Notes: generated by a model from the letters alone, not told the origin. DNA of 64,000 bases from Rhodocyclaceae bacterium (GCA_016721505.1 JADKHX010000014.1:62001-126000), one strand, 5' to 3'. Positions 25,559-34,431 are shown, counted from the first letter of the stretch. Numbers and translations are program-made.

Positions 25559-26809
25559 TTAGTTTGCAGCCTTGCTAGCAGCCTTTGCGGCGGCTTTGTC
25601 AGCTGCATCCATCGCGGCCTTGTCTGCAGAATTCAACGCGCCTTTAGCGGCTGACTTGTCTGCTGCTTTGGCAGCGGCCTTGTCGGCAGCATCCATTGCA
25701 GCTTTGTCGGCTGAATTCAAAGCACCTTTTGCTGCTGATTTATCGGCTGCTTTGGCGGCGGCTTTGTCCGCTGCATCCATCGCGGCCTTGTCTGCAGAAT
25801 TCAGCGCGCCTTTAGCGGCTGACTTGTCTGCTGCTTTGGCAGCGGCCTTATCGGCAGCATCCATTGCAGCTTTGTCGGCTGAATTCAAAGCACCTTTTGC
25901 TGCTGATTTATCGGCCGCTTTGGCGGCGGCTTTGTCTGCTGCATCCATCGCGGCCTTGTCTGCAGAATTCAGCGCGCCTTTAGCGGCTGACTTGTCTGCT
26001 GCCTTAGCAGCGGCCTTATCGGCGGCATCCATCGCAGCTTTGTCGGCTGAACTCAACGCGCCTTTTGCTGCCGATTTGTCGGCTGCGTCCATCGCCGCTT
26101 TGTCAGCCGAACTCAACGCGCCTTTAGCGGCGGACCTATCAGCCGCATCCAAAGCGGCCTTGTCGGCCGAACTTAGTGCGCCTTTGGCTGCTGATCTATC
26201 AGCCGCATTGCTCGCGGAGTTGGCAGCGGCATTGTCGGTATTGACAGAAACTTGTGCGCTGCCGGCGCCACCGTTTGCGCTTGGCTGAACGTTTGCAGTC
26301 ACGCTTTGGTCAGAGCGGTAACGCTGTGCCGGGGCAATGGTGCCGACGGTGTCTTGATTGCTTGCTGGGAAGTTACCGCCAGCGGTAATAGCAATTACCG
26401 CTGCAGCAGCTACGCCACCACCGACGAGAACTTTATTCATCGTGCTACTGAAAAAACCTTTTTTGATTTCGCTCATTACTGTCTCCATTCTTGAAAAAAT
26501 TGTCTGCGAGGTTGAAGCAGGGGAGTTTTGATACTGAGTTCGTGTTGCTAATGCGACAAATACGGTTGGCTTGGAAATAAGTTGGGAAGAATTTCTATTT
26601 TCGATTTGCAACATCACTGCGGCGTGCAATGCTGGCGGTGCAGCGAGTGAAGAAACACCGGCGAGCGTAGCGGACAATTGCTTGAACCGCTCGAACTCGA
26701 TTGCCGCAGTTTCGTCCTCACGAACGATTTTGGCAAGCGCTTGGCGCTCTTCCGCCGTGGCCAAATCGTCGATGACTTTTTGTATAAGATTTTGGGTGTC
26801 GTTCATCAT
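25559..26809 (-). CDS. Anti-sigma factor with TM segment and Ala/Lys/Asp tandem-repeat tail
   Basis: A 416-residue protein, ATG overlapping the stop of the ECF sigma gene. Residues 1-75 (TQNLIQKVIDDLATAEERQ and on) look like a cytoplasmic anti-sigma helical domain without Cys or His ligands. A hydrophobic segment, VLVGGGVAAAAVIAITAGG, at about 125-143 spans the membrane. From about 205 to the end the protein is a low-complexity array of two 20-residue and six 28-residue units built on ADKSAAKGALNSADKAAMDA plus ADKAAAKA, probably helical and periplasmic. The function is inferred from position and topology; the tail could bind the cell wall or act as a spacer. Confidence is lower for the start codon and for the role. 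Confidence 0.7.
   Translation of the reverse strand: MMNDTQNLIQKVIDDLATAEERQALAKIVREDETAAIEFERFKQLSATLAGVSSLAAPPALHAAVMLQIENRNSSQLISKPTVFVALATRTQYQNSPASTSQTIFSRMETVMSEIKKGFFSSTMNKVLVGGGVAAAAVIAITAGGNFPASNQDTVGTIAPAQRYRSDQSVTANVQPSANGGAGSAQVSVNTDNAAANSASNAADRSAAKGALSSADKAALDAADRSAAKGALSSADKAAMDAADKSAAKGALSSADKAAMDAADKAAAKAADKSAAKGALNSADKAAMDAADKAAAKAADKSAAKGALNSADKAAMDAADKAAAKAADKSAAKGALNSADKAAMDAADKAAAKAADKSAAKGALNSADKAAMDAADKAAAKAADKSAAKGALNSADKAAMDAADKAAAKAASKAAN
25562..26197 (-). repeat. Tandem coding repeat (84-bp units, 168-bp higher order)
   Basis: GCATCC marks recur at 25605, 25689, 25773, 25857, 25941 and 26025, a period of 84 bp; 60-bp units follow upstream. Alternate units share synonymous codons better with the next-but-one unit than with the neighbour, so the array appears to have grown by copying an 84+84 dimer. 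Confidence 0.95.
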
Positions 26810-27366
26810 GATAAATTTTTTAGCAATCCACCTAGCCGACGTCGCGCTTCAAACAAGCGTGACTTCACAGTCTTCTCGTCGAGCGCCAAAATTTCGGCGA
26901 TTTCCGAGTAACTGCAATCGTTGAAATGGCGCAAGGTAATCACAATTCTTTCGTTCGTGTTTAGTTTCATCAATGCCGCTTGGACGCAAACCGATAGCTC
27001 CTTCGCGGCATAACGATGTTCAGGGTTTGCGGCTTCTGGCGCAGCGTAGTCGTTGTCTTCATCAAGCTCGTCTTCGCGACTGGTGCGACGCAAAAAGTCG
27101 ATGGCTTCATTGATGGCGATGCGATACAGCCAACTAAAAAATCGGTATTGCGAGTCATAGTTCTCCAAGCGCTCGAAGACACGCAGGAAAACAATTTGGG
27201 CGATATCGGTGGCGTCATCAACATTTCCAAGCACTCTGAAGGCGGCGTTATAAACGGGCTTTTGGTACTTGAGCACGATGCTGGAAAAAGCGCCGACATC
27301 ACCGCCACGATAGCGGCTTAGCAACGCCTGATCTTGCTCATCTGTTCCAATTACGTTTGAGGCCAC
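26806..27366 (-). CDS. ECF-type RNA polymerase sigma factor
   Basis: A 186-residue protein with a GTG start. Region 2 has YQKPVYNAAFRVLGNVDDATDIAQIVF and FSWLYRIAINEAIDFLRR (the -10 recognition helix), and region 4 has LMKLNTNERIVITLRHF and SYSEIAEILALDEKTVKSRL (the -35 binding helix-turn-helix). The middle linker is short and acidic, as is normal for ECF factors. It is followed by the anti-sigma gene in an overlapping stop/start, so the two are coregulated. No Shine-Dalgarno is visible before the GTG; upstream is a triple AGTTG array. It may control the neighbouring envelope genes. Confidence 0.9.
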   Translation of the reverse strand: MASNVIGTDEQDQALLSRYRGGDVGAFSSIVLKYQKPVYNAAFRVLGNVDDATDIAQIVFLRVFERLENYDSQYRFFSWLYRIAINEAIDFLRRTSREDELDEDNDYAAPEAANPEHRYAAKELSVCVQAALMKLNTNERIVITLRHFNDCSYSEIAEILALDEKTVKSRLFEARRRLGGLLKNLS

Positions 27367-27370
27367 GGAA

Positions 27371-27399
27371 AGTTGGTAACTTAGTTGGCTAGCGAGTTG
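27371..27399. promoter_or_regulatory. AGTTG x3 at 12-bp spacing upstream of the sigma gene
   Basis: AGTTG occurs at 27371, 27383 and 27395, every 12 bp, directly upstream of the ECF sigma start. An overlapping inverted repeat AAAGTTG/CAACTTT spans 27369-27407. It could be a regulatory site. The evidence is only the spacing. Confidence 0.3.
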
Positions 27400-27405
27400 A
27401 CAACT

Positions 27406-27702
27406 TTATTCAGCCAGCGCCTCGATTTCGACGATCAAATCGAAACCGGAATACTGGAAGATATCTTTGATGTGGCGTGTCACACCAACCAAGCGCAGCT
27501 TGCCGCCGCTGGCCATCAATCTTTTTTGAGTCTTGAGCAGCACACCCAAACCGGCGCTGGAGATGTATTCCAGATGCGTGCAATCGGCCGCGACTAAGCC
27601 TTGGCAATTGTCAAACGCGGCTTGCGCGGTAGGGCTTTGCGATGCGTCCAAACGTCCTGTTAGGATGACTTTGCCTTCGGCATTAGCTTCGATTGAAAAC
27701 AC
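27406..27702 (-). CDS. STAS domain anti-sigma factor antagonist
   Basis: A 98-residue STAS protein. The segment VILTGRLDASQSPTAQAAFD is the SpoIIAA-like N-terminal strand and helix, and LEYISSAGLGVLLKTQKRL is the phosphorylation loop with Ser-Ser; one of these is the likely target. In partner switching, the dephosphorylated form binds an anti-sigma kinase. The gene lies 15 bp after a PP2C phosphatase that also carries a kinase-like domain, fitting a single module. Confidence 0.9.
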   Translation of the reverse strand: MFSIEANAEGKVILTGRLDASQSPTAQAAFDNCQGLVAADCTHLEYISSAGLGVLLKTQKRLMASGGKLRLVGVTRHIKDIFQYSGFDLIVEIEALAE

Positions 27703-27717
27703 TGGTTTCCTTTGTGA

Positions 27718-29397
27718 TTATGCTTTTGGCGTATTGGTTTTGTGGAATGTCGTTCGACTAACGCGAGATGCTGCATGGTAATCGTATTCAATCGAATTGA
27801 CGAGGCGACGAATCAAATGTAGTCCAAGACCGCCGGGGTGTCGCTCGTCGATCGGCCGCGTGACATCGACTTCTGGCGCTTCAGTCACATCGAATTTGTC
27901 AACGTCGTAATCAATCAAAACGACTTTCATTCCATCGGTAATGGCGCTGAGTTCGATATCAACGTCGGCATGACTCATGGTGCTGTATTTCACCATGTTG
28001 GTGAACAGCTCCTCGATGGTGAAGTCAATCGCGCCAAGCGCATCTTTGCCAACACGGAACTGCGCGGCGGTCGCTGCGGTGAAGGTGAAGATATCTGCCA
28101 GCGCGTCGAAAGATCGGCGGAAGGATTTGCGTTGGATAGTGTCTGACGAACGGCGTAGCAGCAATATCGTGATGTCGTCTTCTTGCGGCGCACCGTCGGC
28201 AAAAGCTCTGACTGATTGCATGATCTGCGCTGCAATTTCCTGAAGCGAGTTTTTTTGACAGGTATCGATTGTGTCGGTTAAACGCTGCTCGCCAAACATT
28301 TCGCCGCTGGCGTTGTGGTACTCAAACACGCCGTCGGAGATCAACACCAACAGATCGCCCGCACCAAAAATCAACTGCGCGGCGGTTCGCTCTTTGGTGA
28401 TCGGCATGGCGGCTAGCGGAAAACAGGTTGGGTTGTGCCGATGCCATTTTTTGTTGGTCGCATCATAGTGAAGAATCGGCGCTTGCCCTCCGCTGTGATA
28501 GCGCACCGTATGGTTTCTTGGGTCTACTAGTCCGATAAATGCGGTGATGAATTTATCATCTTCGAGCATCAAACACAGCTGGTTGTTTAGCTGCATATAG
28601 GCGGTGTCGAGCGCCGTGCCGAGACGAAACGCCATGCGCAACATGGCTTGCATTTGGGTAACTTGCAGCGCCGGCGCAAGGCCATGGCCAGTGGCATCAC
28701 CTAGGACAAGTAATAGCTGATCATCGATCACGGCCACGTCGAAGGTGTCGCCGCCCGTGAGATCGGCAGGATTGGATTCGCCATAGACTTCATAGCCGGC
28801 GAAATTGGGCATGACTTCGGGCAAAGTGCTCTGTTGTACAGCGCGCGCCATCTCCAATTCCTGGCGCATTTTTTCGCTCTCGATTAGCGCCTTGGTCATT
28901 TGCACGCGTTGTATCGCCACAGCGCATTGGGCGGCGAGCGAAGTGGCGAGCGCTTCATCATCGGCATCGAAAACACCGTCGCGTTTGTTCAGCACTTGCA
29001 GCACGCCCACTAACGCATTTTTATGATCAACCAGCGGCAAGGTCAGCATGCAGCGTGTGCGGTAGCTCGATTGCCGGTCAAGCTCGGCGTTAAAGCGCGG
29101 GTCGGCGTAGCAGTCAGAGACGTTGATGAGTTGGCGATTGTTCGCACAGCTACCAACGATGCCGGTGGTTGCCGGAACGCGCACCGGCGCAATGTCGGTG
29201 GCGACTTGCAGCACTAGTTCGTCGGCTCCTTGGTCATACAGCCAGACCGTGCCGCGCTCGGCATCGAGCACTAGCTTAGCGGCTTTGATAACTTCGGCCA
29301 ACATCGTCATCAAATCGAATGGCTCGGCGAGTCGGCGCGTGACTTCGAGCAGTGGGGCAAGATCTTGTGCCGAGAGCATTTTGTGCGATGAAGTCAC
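27718..29397 (-). CDS. Hybrid GAF-PP2C (SpoIIE)-HATPase partner-switching regulator
   Basis: A 559-residue protein. Residues about 15-170 form a GAF sensor domain (LDAERGTVWLYDQG, VDHKNALVGVLQVLNKRDG). Residues about 185-400 are a SpoIIE/PP2C serine phosphatase with LTGGDTFDVAV, LVLGDATGHGLAPAL and LVLISDGVFEYHN and later EDDITILLL. Residues about 430-555 are a histidine-kinase-like ATPase with IDFTIEELFTNMVKYS (N box) and HPGGLGLHLIRRL (G box), as in RsbW/SpoIIAB. Thus one protein holds both the phosphatase and the serine kinase that would act on the STAS protein 15 bp away. Confidence 0.9.
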   Translation of the reverse strand: MTSSHKMLSAQDLAPLLEVTRRLAEPFDLMTMLAEVIKAAKLVLDAERGTVWLYDQGADELVLQVATDIAPVRVPATTGIVGSCANNRQLINVSDCYADPRFNAELDRQSSYRTRCMLTLPLVDHKNALVGVLQVLNKRDGVFDADDEALATSLAAQCAVAIQRVQMTKALIESEKMRQELEMARAVQQSTLPEVMPNFAGYEVYGESNPADLTGGDTFDVAVIDDQLLLVLGDATGHGLAPALQVTQMQAMLRMAFRLGTALDTAYMQLNNQLCLMLEDDKFITAFIGLVDPRNHTVRYHSGGQAPILHYDATNKKWHRHNPTCFPLAAMPITKERTAAQLIFGAGDLLVLISDGVFEYHNASGEMFGEQRLTDTIDTCQKNSLQEIAAQIMQSVRAFADGAPQEDDITILLLRRSSDTIQRKSFRRSFDALADIFTFTAATAAQFRVGKDALGAIDFTIEELFTNMVKYSTMSHADVDIELSAITDGMKVVLIDYDVDKFDVTEAPEVDVTRPIDERHPGGLGLHLIRRLVNSIEYDYHAASRVSRTTFHKTNTPKA

Positions 29398-29416
29398 GTC
29401 TGCTTGCTCCGATGGT

Positions 29417-29442
29417 GAGTTGGTGCTGACCGTACGCCGTTA
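29417..29442 (+). repeat. Dispersed repeat, intergenic copy
   Basis: GAGTTGGTGCTGACCGTACG then CCGTTA. It sits between the fadH stop codon (29445) and the start of the PP2C gene (29397). Confidence 0.85.
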
Positions 29443-29444
29443 GC

Positions 29445-31499
29445 TCACAACTCTAACGCCACTTCGGTCGCCTGCCAAATCGCACGTTTGGCATCAAGCT
29501 CGGCGGCGACATCGGCGCCACCAATTAAGGTGTGTTCGATGCCGGCTGCGGTCAGACCAGCGACGAGTTCGCGTTGTGGCTCTTGGCCGGCGCAAATGAC
29601 GATGGTATCGACGGACAGCACTTGTGGTTTTTCGTTGCTGTTGATGTGCAGACCTTCGTCGTCAATCTTTACATACTCAACACTGTTAAGCATATGCACG
29701 CCGCGTTTTTGCAACAGCAAACGACGCGACCAGCCAGTGGTTTTAGCTAGACCATCGCCGACCTTGCTAGATTTGCGTTGGAGCAACCACAGCTCGCGTA
29801 ATGGCGCGGGCATCTGCGGCACGGTCAGGCCGCCGCGATTGCTTCCGTAATTTGTATCGACACCCCATTCGTGGTGATACGCGGCAATAGCTTCGGGTGT
29901 GGCAACTTTGTTGCCGTGAGTGAAACCGTGCTCGCCGGTGTGAGTAAGCAATTCTGCGACGTCAAAGCCAATACCACCGGCGCCGATAATGGCAACACGC
30001 TTGCCAACTTTTGCACGACCTTCGATCACGTCGATGTAGCTAACGACTTTGGTGTGATCAATGCCGGGGATTGTCAATGCGCGGGGGGTGACACCAGTGG
30101 CAACAACAACGTGATCAAAACCTTGGAAGTTGGTGCCGCAGTTTTCAACGGATATACGTCGTTGAAGTTGTACATCGACTTTGAGTTCGCGCAGGCGCGT
30201 GCGGAAATAACGTAAGGTTTCAGCAAATTCTTCCTTACCCGGAATCTTGCGCGCGAGATTGAATTGGCCGCCGATTTCGCTTGCGCCATCAAATAGCGTG
30301 ACGAGGTGACCGCGCTCGGCAAGTTGCGTCGCGGCTGCCATACCGGCCGGCCCTGCACCAACCACCGCAATCTTGCGCTTCGTCCCTGCCTGCTCTACAA
30401 CGACATCGGTTTCGTGGCAAGCATAGGGATTAACCAAACAAGAGCAAAACTGCATGGTGAAAATGTGATCAAGACAAGCCTGGTTACAACCAATGCACGT
30501 GTTGATTGCATCGGCTCGTCCTTGCGCGGCTTTGTTCACGAATTCCGGATCGGCGAGGAAAGGTCGGGCCATGGAAACCATGTCGGCATCGCCACGGGCG
30601 ATGATGTCATTGGCGACTTGCGGATCGTTGATGCGATTGGTCGCGATAAGTGGAATTTTCACGTGTCCCATCATGCGTCCGGTCACGCCTGCATAGGCAG
30701 CGCGCGGCACCATGGTGGCAATAGTCGGAATCCGCGCTTCGTGCCAGCCGATACCGGTGTTGATAATCGTCGCTCCGGCTTTTTCTACCTCCTTGGCCAG
30801 CGCTACGACTTCGTCCCACGTGCTACCGCCTTCAACCAAATCGAGCATGGAGAGGCGGAAAATGATGATGAAGTTAGTCCCGGTGCGTGCGCGCACGGCG
30901 CGGATGACTTCAAGACCAAAACGAATACGGTTTTCAAATTCACCACCCCAGCGGTCGTCCCGATGATTGGTGTGCGGGGCGATGAATTGGTTGATGAGAT
31001 AGCCTTCCGAGCCCATGATTTCGACGCCATCGTAGCCGCCGTGTTGGCTCATTGCAGCGCATTGCGCGTAGTCAGCAATCGTTTGCAGGATTTCTTCTTC
31101 GGTCAATGCGCGCGGCGTGAATGGATTGATGGGCGCTTTGATGGCGGAGGGCGCAACTGGCTTTTTCGCGTAGGCATAGCGCCCCGTGTGCAAAATCTGC
31201 ACGCAGATTTTCGCGCCGTGCTCGTGCACCGCATCGGTAATTACGCGATGGCGTTCGGCTTCGGCCTCGTTGTTAAAAATCGAACCGCCTTGCATCACTA
31301 TGCTGTCTTCGTTCGGCGCGAATCCGCCGGTCACGATTAGCCCAACGCCACCTTTGGCACGTGCTGCATAAAACGCTGCCATACGGCCATGCGCACCAGC
31401 AATATCCTCTAGGCCGGTATGCATCGAGCCCATCAGGACGCGGTTTTTTAGTGTGGTAAAGCCGAGGTCAAGTGGTTTGAGCAAGTGTTCGTAGGCCAT
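29445..31499 (-). CDS. fadH: NADPH-dependent 2,4-dienoyl-CoA reductase (FadH family)
   Basis: A 684-residue protein of the Old Yellow Enzyme type. The FMN barrel starts at LLKPLDLGFTTLKNRVLMGS and contains ENRIRFGLEVIRAVR. A 4Fe-4S motif follows (CIGCNQACLDH and later CSCLVNP; four Cys). The C-terminal part has two Rossmann folds, VVGAGPAGMAAATQLA (FAD) and AIIGAGGIGFDVAELL (NAD(P)). The architecture matches the E. coli enzyme used for degradation of unsaturated fatty acids; trimethylamine dehydrogenase-like relatives are alternatives, so the exact substrate is an inference. Confidence 0.9.
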   Translation of the reverse strand: MAYEHLLKPLDLGFTTLKNRVLMGSMHTGLEDIAGAHGRMAAFYAARAKGGVGLIVTGGFAPNEDSIVMQGGSIFNNEAEAERHRVITDAVHEHGAKICVQILHTGRYAYAKKPVAPSAIKAPINPFTPRALTEEEILQTIADYAQCAAMSQHGGYDGVEIMGSEGYLINQFIAPHTNHRDDRWGGEFENRIRFGLEVIRAVRARTGTNFIIIFRLSMLDLVEGGSTWDEVVALAKEVEKAGATIINTGIGWHEARIPTIATMVPRAAYAGVTGRMMGHVKIPLIATNRINDPQVANDIIARGDADMVSMARPFLADPEFVNKAAQGRADAINTCIGCNQACLDHIFTMQFCSCLVNPYACHETDVVVEQAGTKRKIAVVGAGPAGMAAATQLAERGHLVTLFDGASEIGGQFNLARKIPGKEEFAETLRYFRTRLRELKVDVQLQRRISVENCGTNFQGFDHVVVATGVTPRALTIPGIDHTKVVSYIDVIEGRAKVGKRVAIIGAGGIGFDVAELLTHTGEHGFTHGNKVATPEAIAAYHHEWGVDTNYGSNRGGLTVPQMPAPLRELWLLQRKSSKVGDGLAKTTGWSRRLLLQKRGVHMLNSVEYVKIDDEGLHINSNEKPQVLSVDTIVICAGQEPQRELVAGLTAAGIEHTLIGGADVAAELDAKRAIWQATEVALEL

Positions 31500-31521
31500 G
31501 AAAACTCCGAGTAGTGAATTT

Positions 31522-31550
31522 GTCAGTTGGTGCTGGTGACACGCCGTTAA
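31522..31550 (+). repeat. Dispersed repeat, intergenic copy
   Basis: GTCAGTTGGTGCTGGTGACA then CGCCGTTAA, a consensus copy between the fadH start and the atpC end. It lies 37 bp from the terminator at 31587. Confidence 0.95.
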
Positions 31551-31586
31551 GTGTCATCGTGTTGATTGATGCGCAGTCAAAAATGA

Positions 31587-31617
31587 AAAAAGGACAACCG
31601 TGGCTGTCCTTTTTTTC
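31587..31617 (-). terminator. Rho-independent terminator at the end of the atp operon
   Basis: AAAAAAGGACA, a short loop, and TGTCCTTTTTTT form a GC stem with A and T flanks on both sides, so it could work in either direction. It lies 25 bp after the atpC stop. Confidence 0.88.
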
Positions 31618-31641
31618 TTGATGCGTCGCGCCTATTTAATG

Positions 31642-32064
31642 CTAATGGCCACGCTTACGCAGCCGATCAATTGCCGCCAACTGCGCTACAGCTTCAGCCA
31701 ATTCGGCCTGCGCTCTGGCGTAATCCAAAGTGGCTGCGCGATTGACCATCGCTTCTTCGGCCATACGTTTTGCTTCGAGCGCTTTCGCCTCATCTAAATC
31801 GCCACCGCGAATCGCAGTGTCAGCCAAAACAGTGATTAAGCCGGGTTGCACTTCAAGCAAACCGCCAGCAACAAAAATCAACTCTTCCGAGCTGTCCGGT
31901 AGCTTGATGCGAACTGCACCGGGCTTAATGCGCGTCATTAATGGCACATGACCGGGCATGATTCCTAGCTCACCCGATTCGCCCGGCAGCACCACGAACT
32001 CTGCCAAGCCAGAAAAGATTGAGGCTTCGGCACTTACGACATCAACATGAATGGTCATTGCCAT
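31642..32064 (-). CDS. atpC: ATP synthase subunit epsilon
   Basis: A 140-residue subunit with the beta-barrel N-terminal domain (MTIHVDVVSAEASIFSG, GELGIMPGHVPLMTRI) and the two-helix C-terminal domain (AKALEAKRMAEEAM) that can inhibit the enzyme. It is the last gene of the atp operon, 19 bp after atpD and just before the terminator at 31587. Confidence 0.97.
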   Translation of the reverse strand: MAMTIHVDVVSAEASIFSGLAEFVVLPGESGELGIMPGHVPLMTRIKPGAVRIKLPDSSEELIFVAGGLLEVQPGLITVLADTAIRGGDLDEAKALEAKRMAEEAMVNRAATLDYARAQAELAEAVAQLAAIDRLRKRGH

Positions 32065-32083
32065 GAAGTTTTTCCGTCAGGTC

Positions 32084-33484
32084 TTAGTTGAGTGTCTTAG
32101 CTTTTTCAAACACTTCTTCAATTGCGCCAACCATGTAAAACGCTTGTTCTGGAATCGAATCGCACTCGCCGTCGACAATCATCTTGAAGCCTTTGATGGT
32201 GTCGGCCAAGGGCACGATTTTTCCGGGGGAACCGGTGAACACTTCAGCAACGTTAAACGGCTGGGACAAGAAACGCTGAATTTTGCGCGCGCGCGTCACG
32301 GCCAATTTGTCTTCGGGCGCTAGTTCGTCCATACCCAAAATTGCAATGATGTCGCGCAATTCTTTGTAGCGCTGCAAGTTGGCTTGCACACGGCGAGCAA
32401 CGCTGTAATGCTCCTCACCAACCACCAATGGATCGAGCTGACGCGAGGTTGAATCGAGCGGATCAACTGCGGGATAAATACCCAATGAAGCGATGTCGCG
32501 CGAGAGCACCACCGTTGCGTCCAAATGCTGGAACGTGGTCGCTGGTGAAGGATCGGTCAAGTCGTCGGCTGGCACATACACAGCCTGAATCGAAGTAATT
32601 GAGCCAACTTTGGTTGAGGTAATGCGCTCTTGCAGACGACCCATTTCGTCGGCTAGCGTAGGCTGATAACCCACAGCGGAAGGCATACGACCTAACAGCG
32701 CGGACACTTCGGTTCCGGCCAAGGTGTAGCGATAAATGTTATCGACGAAGAACAGAATGTCACGGCCTTCGTCGCGGAATTTTTCAGCCATCGTCAAACC
32801 AGTGAGCGCCACGCGCAAACGATTACCTGGTGGCTCGTTCATTTGTCCGAAAACCATCGCAACTTTGTCCAAAACTTTGGACTCTTCCATCTCGTGATAG
32901 AAGTCATTGCCCTCACGCGTGCGCTCGCCCACGCCAGCGAACACTGAGTAACCACCGTAGGATTTGGCGATGTTATTGATGAGTTCCATCATGTTCACCG
33001 TCTTGCCCACGCCAGCGCCGCCGAACAGGCCAACTTTGCCGCCTTTGGCAAACGGGCAAATCAAATCGATAACCTTGATACCCGTGGGTAGCAAGTCGAC
33101 AGAGGGCGACAATTCGTCAAATTTTGGTGCTTTGGCGTGAATCGGGCGCAATTCGTCATATTTAATCGGGCCGGCTTCGTCAATTGGACGACCGAGCACA
33201 TCCATGATGCGACCCAGCGTACCGGTTCCGACGGGAACCGAAATCGCTGCGCCCGTACCTTTGACTTTCATTCCGCGACGCAAGCCATCGGACGAGCCGA
33301 GGGCGATGGTGCGAACAATGCCGTCACCCAATTGTTGTTGGACTTCAAAGGTCAGGCCGGACTCGGCGTTGCCAGAATTGGCTTCGTCAAGCACCAAGGC
33401 TTCAAACACTTTGGGAAGTGATTCGCGGGGGAACTTTACGTCCACCACGGCTCCAATGCACTGAACAATATTTCCGCTGCTCAT
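32084..33484 (-). CDS. atpD: ATP synthase subunit beta
   Basis: A 466-residue catalytic subunit. Walker A is GLFGGAGVGKTVNMMEL, the catalytic Glu and Arg finger region is VFAGVGERTREGNDFYHE, and the Walker B aspartate lies in ILFFVDNIYRYTLAGTE; the last reads DNIYRYT where most beta subunits have DNIFRFT, which is a conservative change (Phe to Tyr twice). LADEMGRLQERITST and DPSPATTFQHLDATVVL are also typical. It couples rotation to ATP synthesis at the F1 head. Confidence 0.98.
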   Translation of the reverse strand: MSSGNIVQCIGAVVDVKFPRESLPKVFEALVLDEANSGNAESGLTFEVQQQLGDGIVRTIALGSSDGLRRGMKVKGTGAAISVPVGTGTLGRIMDVLGRPIDEAGPIKYDELRPIHAKAPKFDELSPSVDLLPTGIKVIDLICPFAKGGKVGLFGGAGVGKTVNMMELINNIAKSYGGYSVFAGVGERTREGNDFYHEMEESKVLDKVAMVFGQMNEPPGNRLRVALTGLTMAEKFRDEGRDILFFVDNIYRYTLAGTEVSALLGRMPSAVGYQPTLADEMGRLQERITSTKVGSITSIQAVYVPADDLTDPSPATTFQHLDATVVLSRDIASLGIYPAVDPLDSTSRQLDPLVVGEEHYSVARRVQANLQRYKELRDIIAILGMDELAPEDKLAVTRARKIQRFLSQPFNVAEVFTGSPGKIVPLADTIKGFKMIVDGECDSIPEQAFYMVGAIEEVFEKAKTLN

Positions 33485-33555
33485 GGTCGTTTCCTTAATG
33501 TGATTCTCTTAGTTGCGAAATTCGTTTCAAATTTGTTGTGTTGACTGACGACGAC

Positions 33556-34431
33556 TTAGCCTGCAATAGCCGCTGCGCCGCCGACGATCTCGGAGATTTC
33601 TTTGGTAATCGCCGCTTGGCGCGCTTTGTTGTACACCAACTGCAATTCCTTGATAACGCTGCCTGCATTGTCGGTCGCAGCCTTCATCGCGACCATACGT
33701 GCAGATTGCTCAGAGGCCATATTTTCGGCAAGCCCTTGATAAATCAAAGCCTCGACATAGCGCAGCAACAGCTCGTCAATCACTGCTTGCGCATCCGGCT
33801 CATAGATGTAATCCCAGCTTCGCTCCGGCGTACCCATGCGCTCGCCCGACAATGGCAATAGCGGCTCTAACACCGGCTCTTGTTTCATCGTATTGACAAA
33901 GCGCGTATAGGAAACATAAACCGCGTCTAGCTCACCATTTTGGAAGGCATCAATCATGACCTTGACCGGTCCGATGAGCTTTTCCATATGCGGTGTGTCG
34001 CCCAGATGCGTAATGCTGGAAACCACTTTGGCGCCCAAGCGCTGCATGAAACCCAAACCCTTGTTACCAATCGCGGTGACGCGCATTTCTGTCACGCCCT
34101 TCGTCTCCCACTCGCGCATGGTGTTCATGCACAAACGCAGCACGTTGGTGTTCAACCCGCCGCACAGCCCTTTGTCGGAAGTGACAACAATCAGACCAAT
34201 GCGCTTATGCGCCGTGGCCTTGGTCAGGAAGGGATGGCGATATTCAGTAACCAAAGCTTGTGAAAGATTGGCGGCCAGACGGCGGATTTTTTCGCTGTAA
34301 GGGCGCGCGGCGCGCATCCGCTCCTGCGCTTTGCGCATTTTGGACGCGGCGACCATTTCCATCGCTTTGGTGATCTTGCGCGTGTTTTGCACGCTCTTGA
34401 TCTTGGTGCGTATCTCTTTGCTGCCTGGCAT
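33556..34431 (-). CDS. atpG: ATP synthase subunit gamma
   Basis: A 291-residue shaft subunit. It begins GSKEIRTKIKSVQNTRKITKA and MEMVAASKMRKAQ, the conserved N-terminal helix, contains VTSDKGLCGGLNTNV, and ends with MVAMKAATDNAGSVIKELQLVYNKARQAAITKEISEIVGGAAA, the C-terminal helix. The two helices form the coiled coil that enters the alpha/beta ring. It is 48 bp from atpA. Confidence 0.98.
   Translation of the reverse strand: MPGSKEIRTKIKSVQNTRKITKAMEMVAASKMRKAQERMRAARPYSEKIRRLAANLSQALVTEYRHPFLTKATAHKRIGLIVVTSDKGLCGGLNTNVLRLCMNTMREWETKGVTEMRVTAIGNKGLGFMQRLGAKVVSSITHLGDTPHMEKLIGPVKVMIDAFQNGELDAVYVSYTRFVNTMKQEPVLEPLLPLSGERMGTPERSWDYIYEPDAQAVIDELLLRYVEALIYQGLAENMASEQSARMVAMKAATDNAGSVIKELQLVYNKARQAAITKEISEIVGGAAAIAG

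Noticed and set aside
25562..26197. CRISPR-like regular array
   Set aside because: Period is constant at 84 bp without unique spacers, and the array is one coding frame.
25572..26288. Long open frame on the plus strand opposite the anti-sigma tail
   Set aside because: It is the antisense of the Ala/Lys/Asp repeat array (periodic ALSAASIAALSAEF) and has no start signal; the minus-strand frame has a TM segment, a partner gene and a sensible N-terminus.
32084..33484. DNIYRYT in AtpD as a possible loss of function
   Set aside because: The Phe-to-Tyr changes are conservative and all nucleotide-binding motifs are intact.
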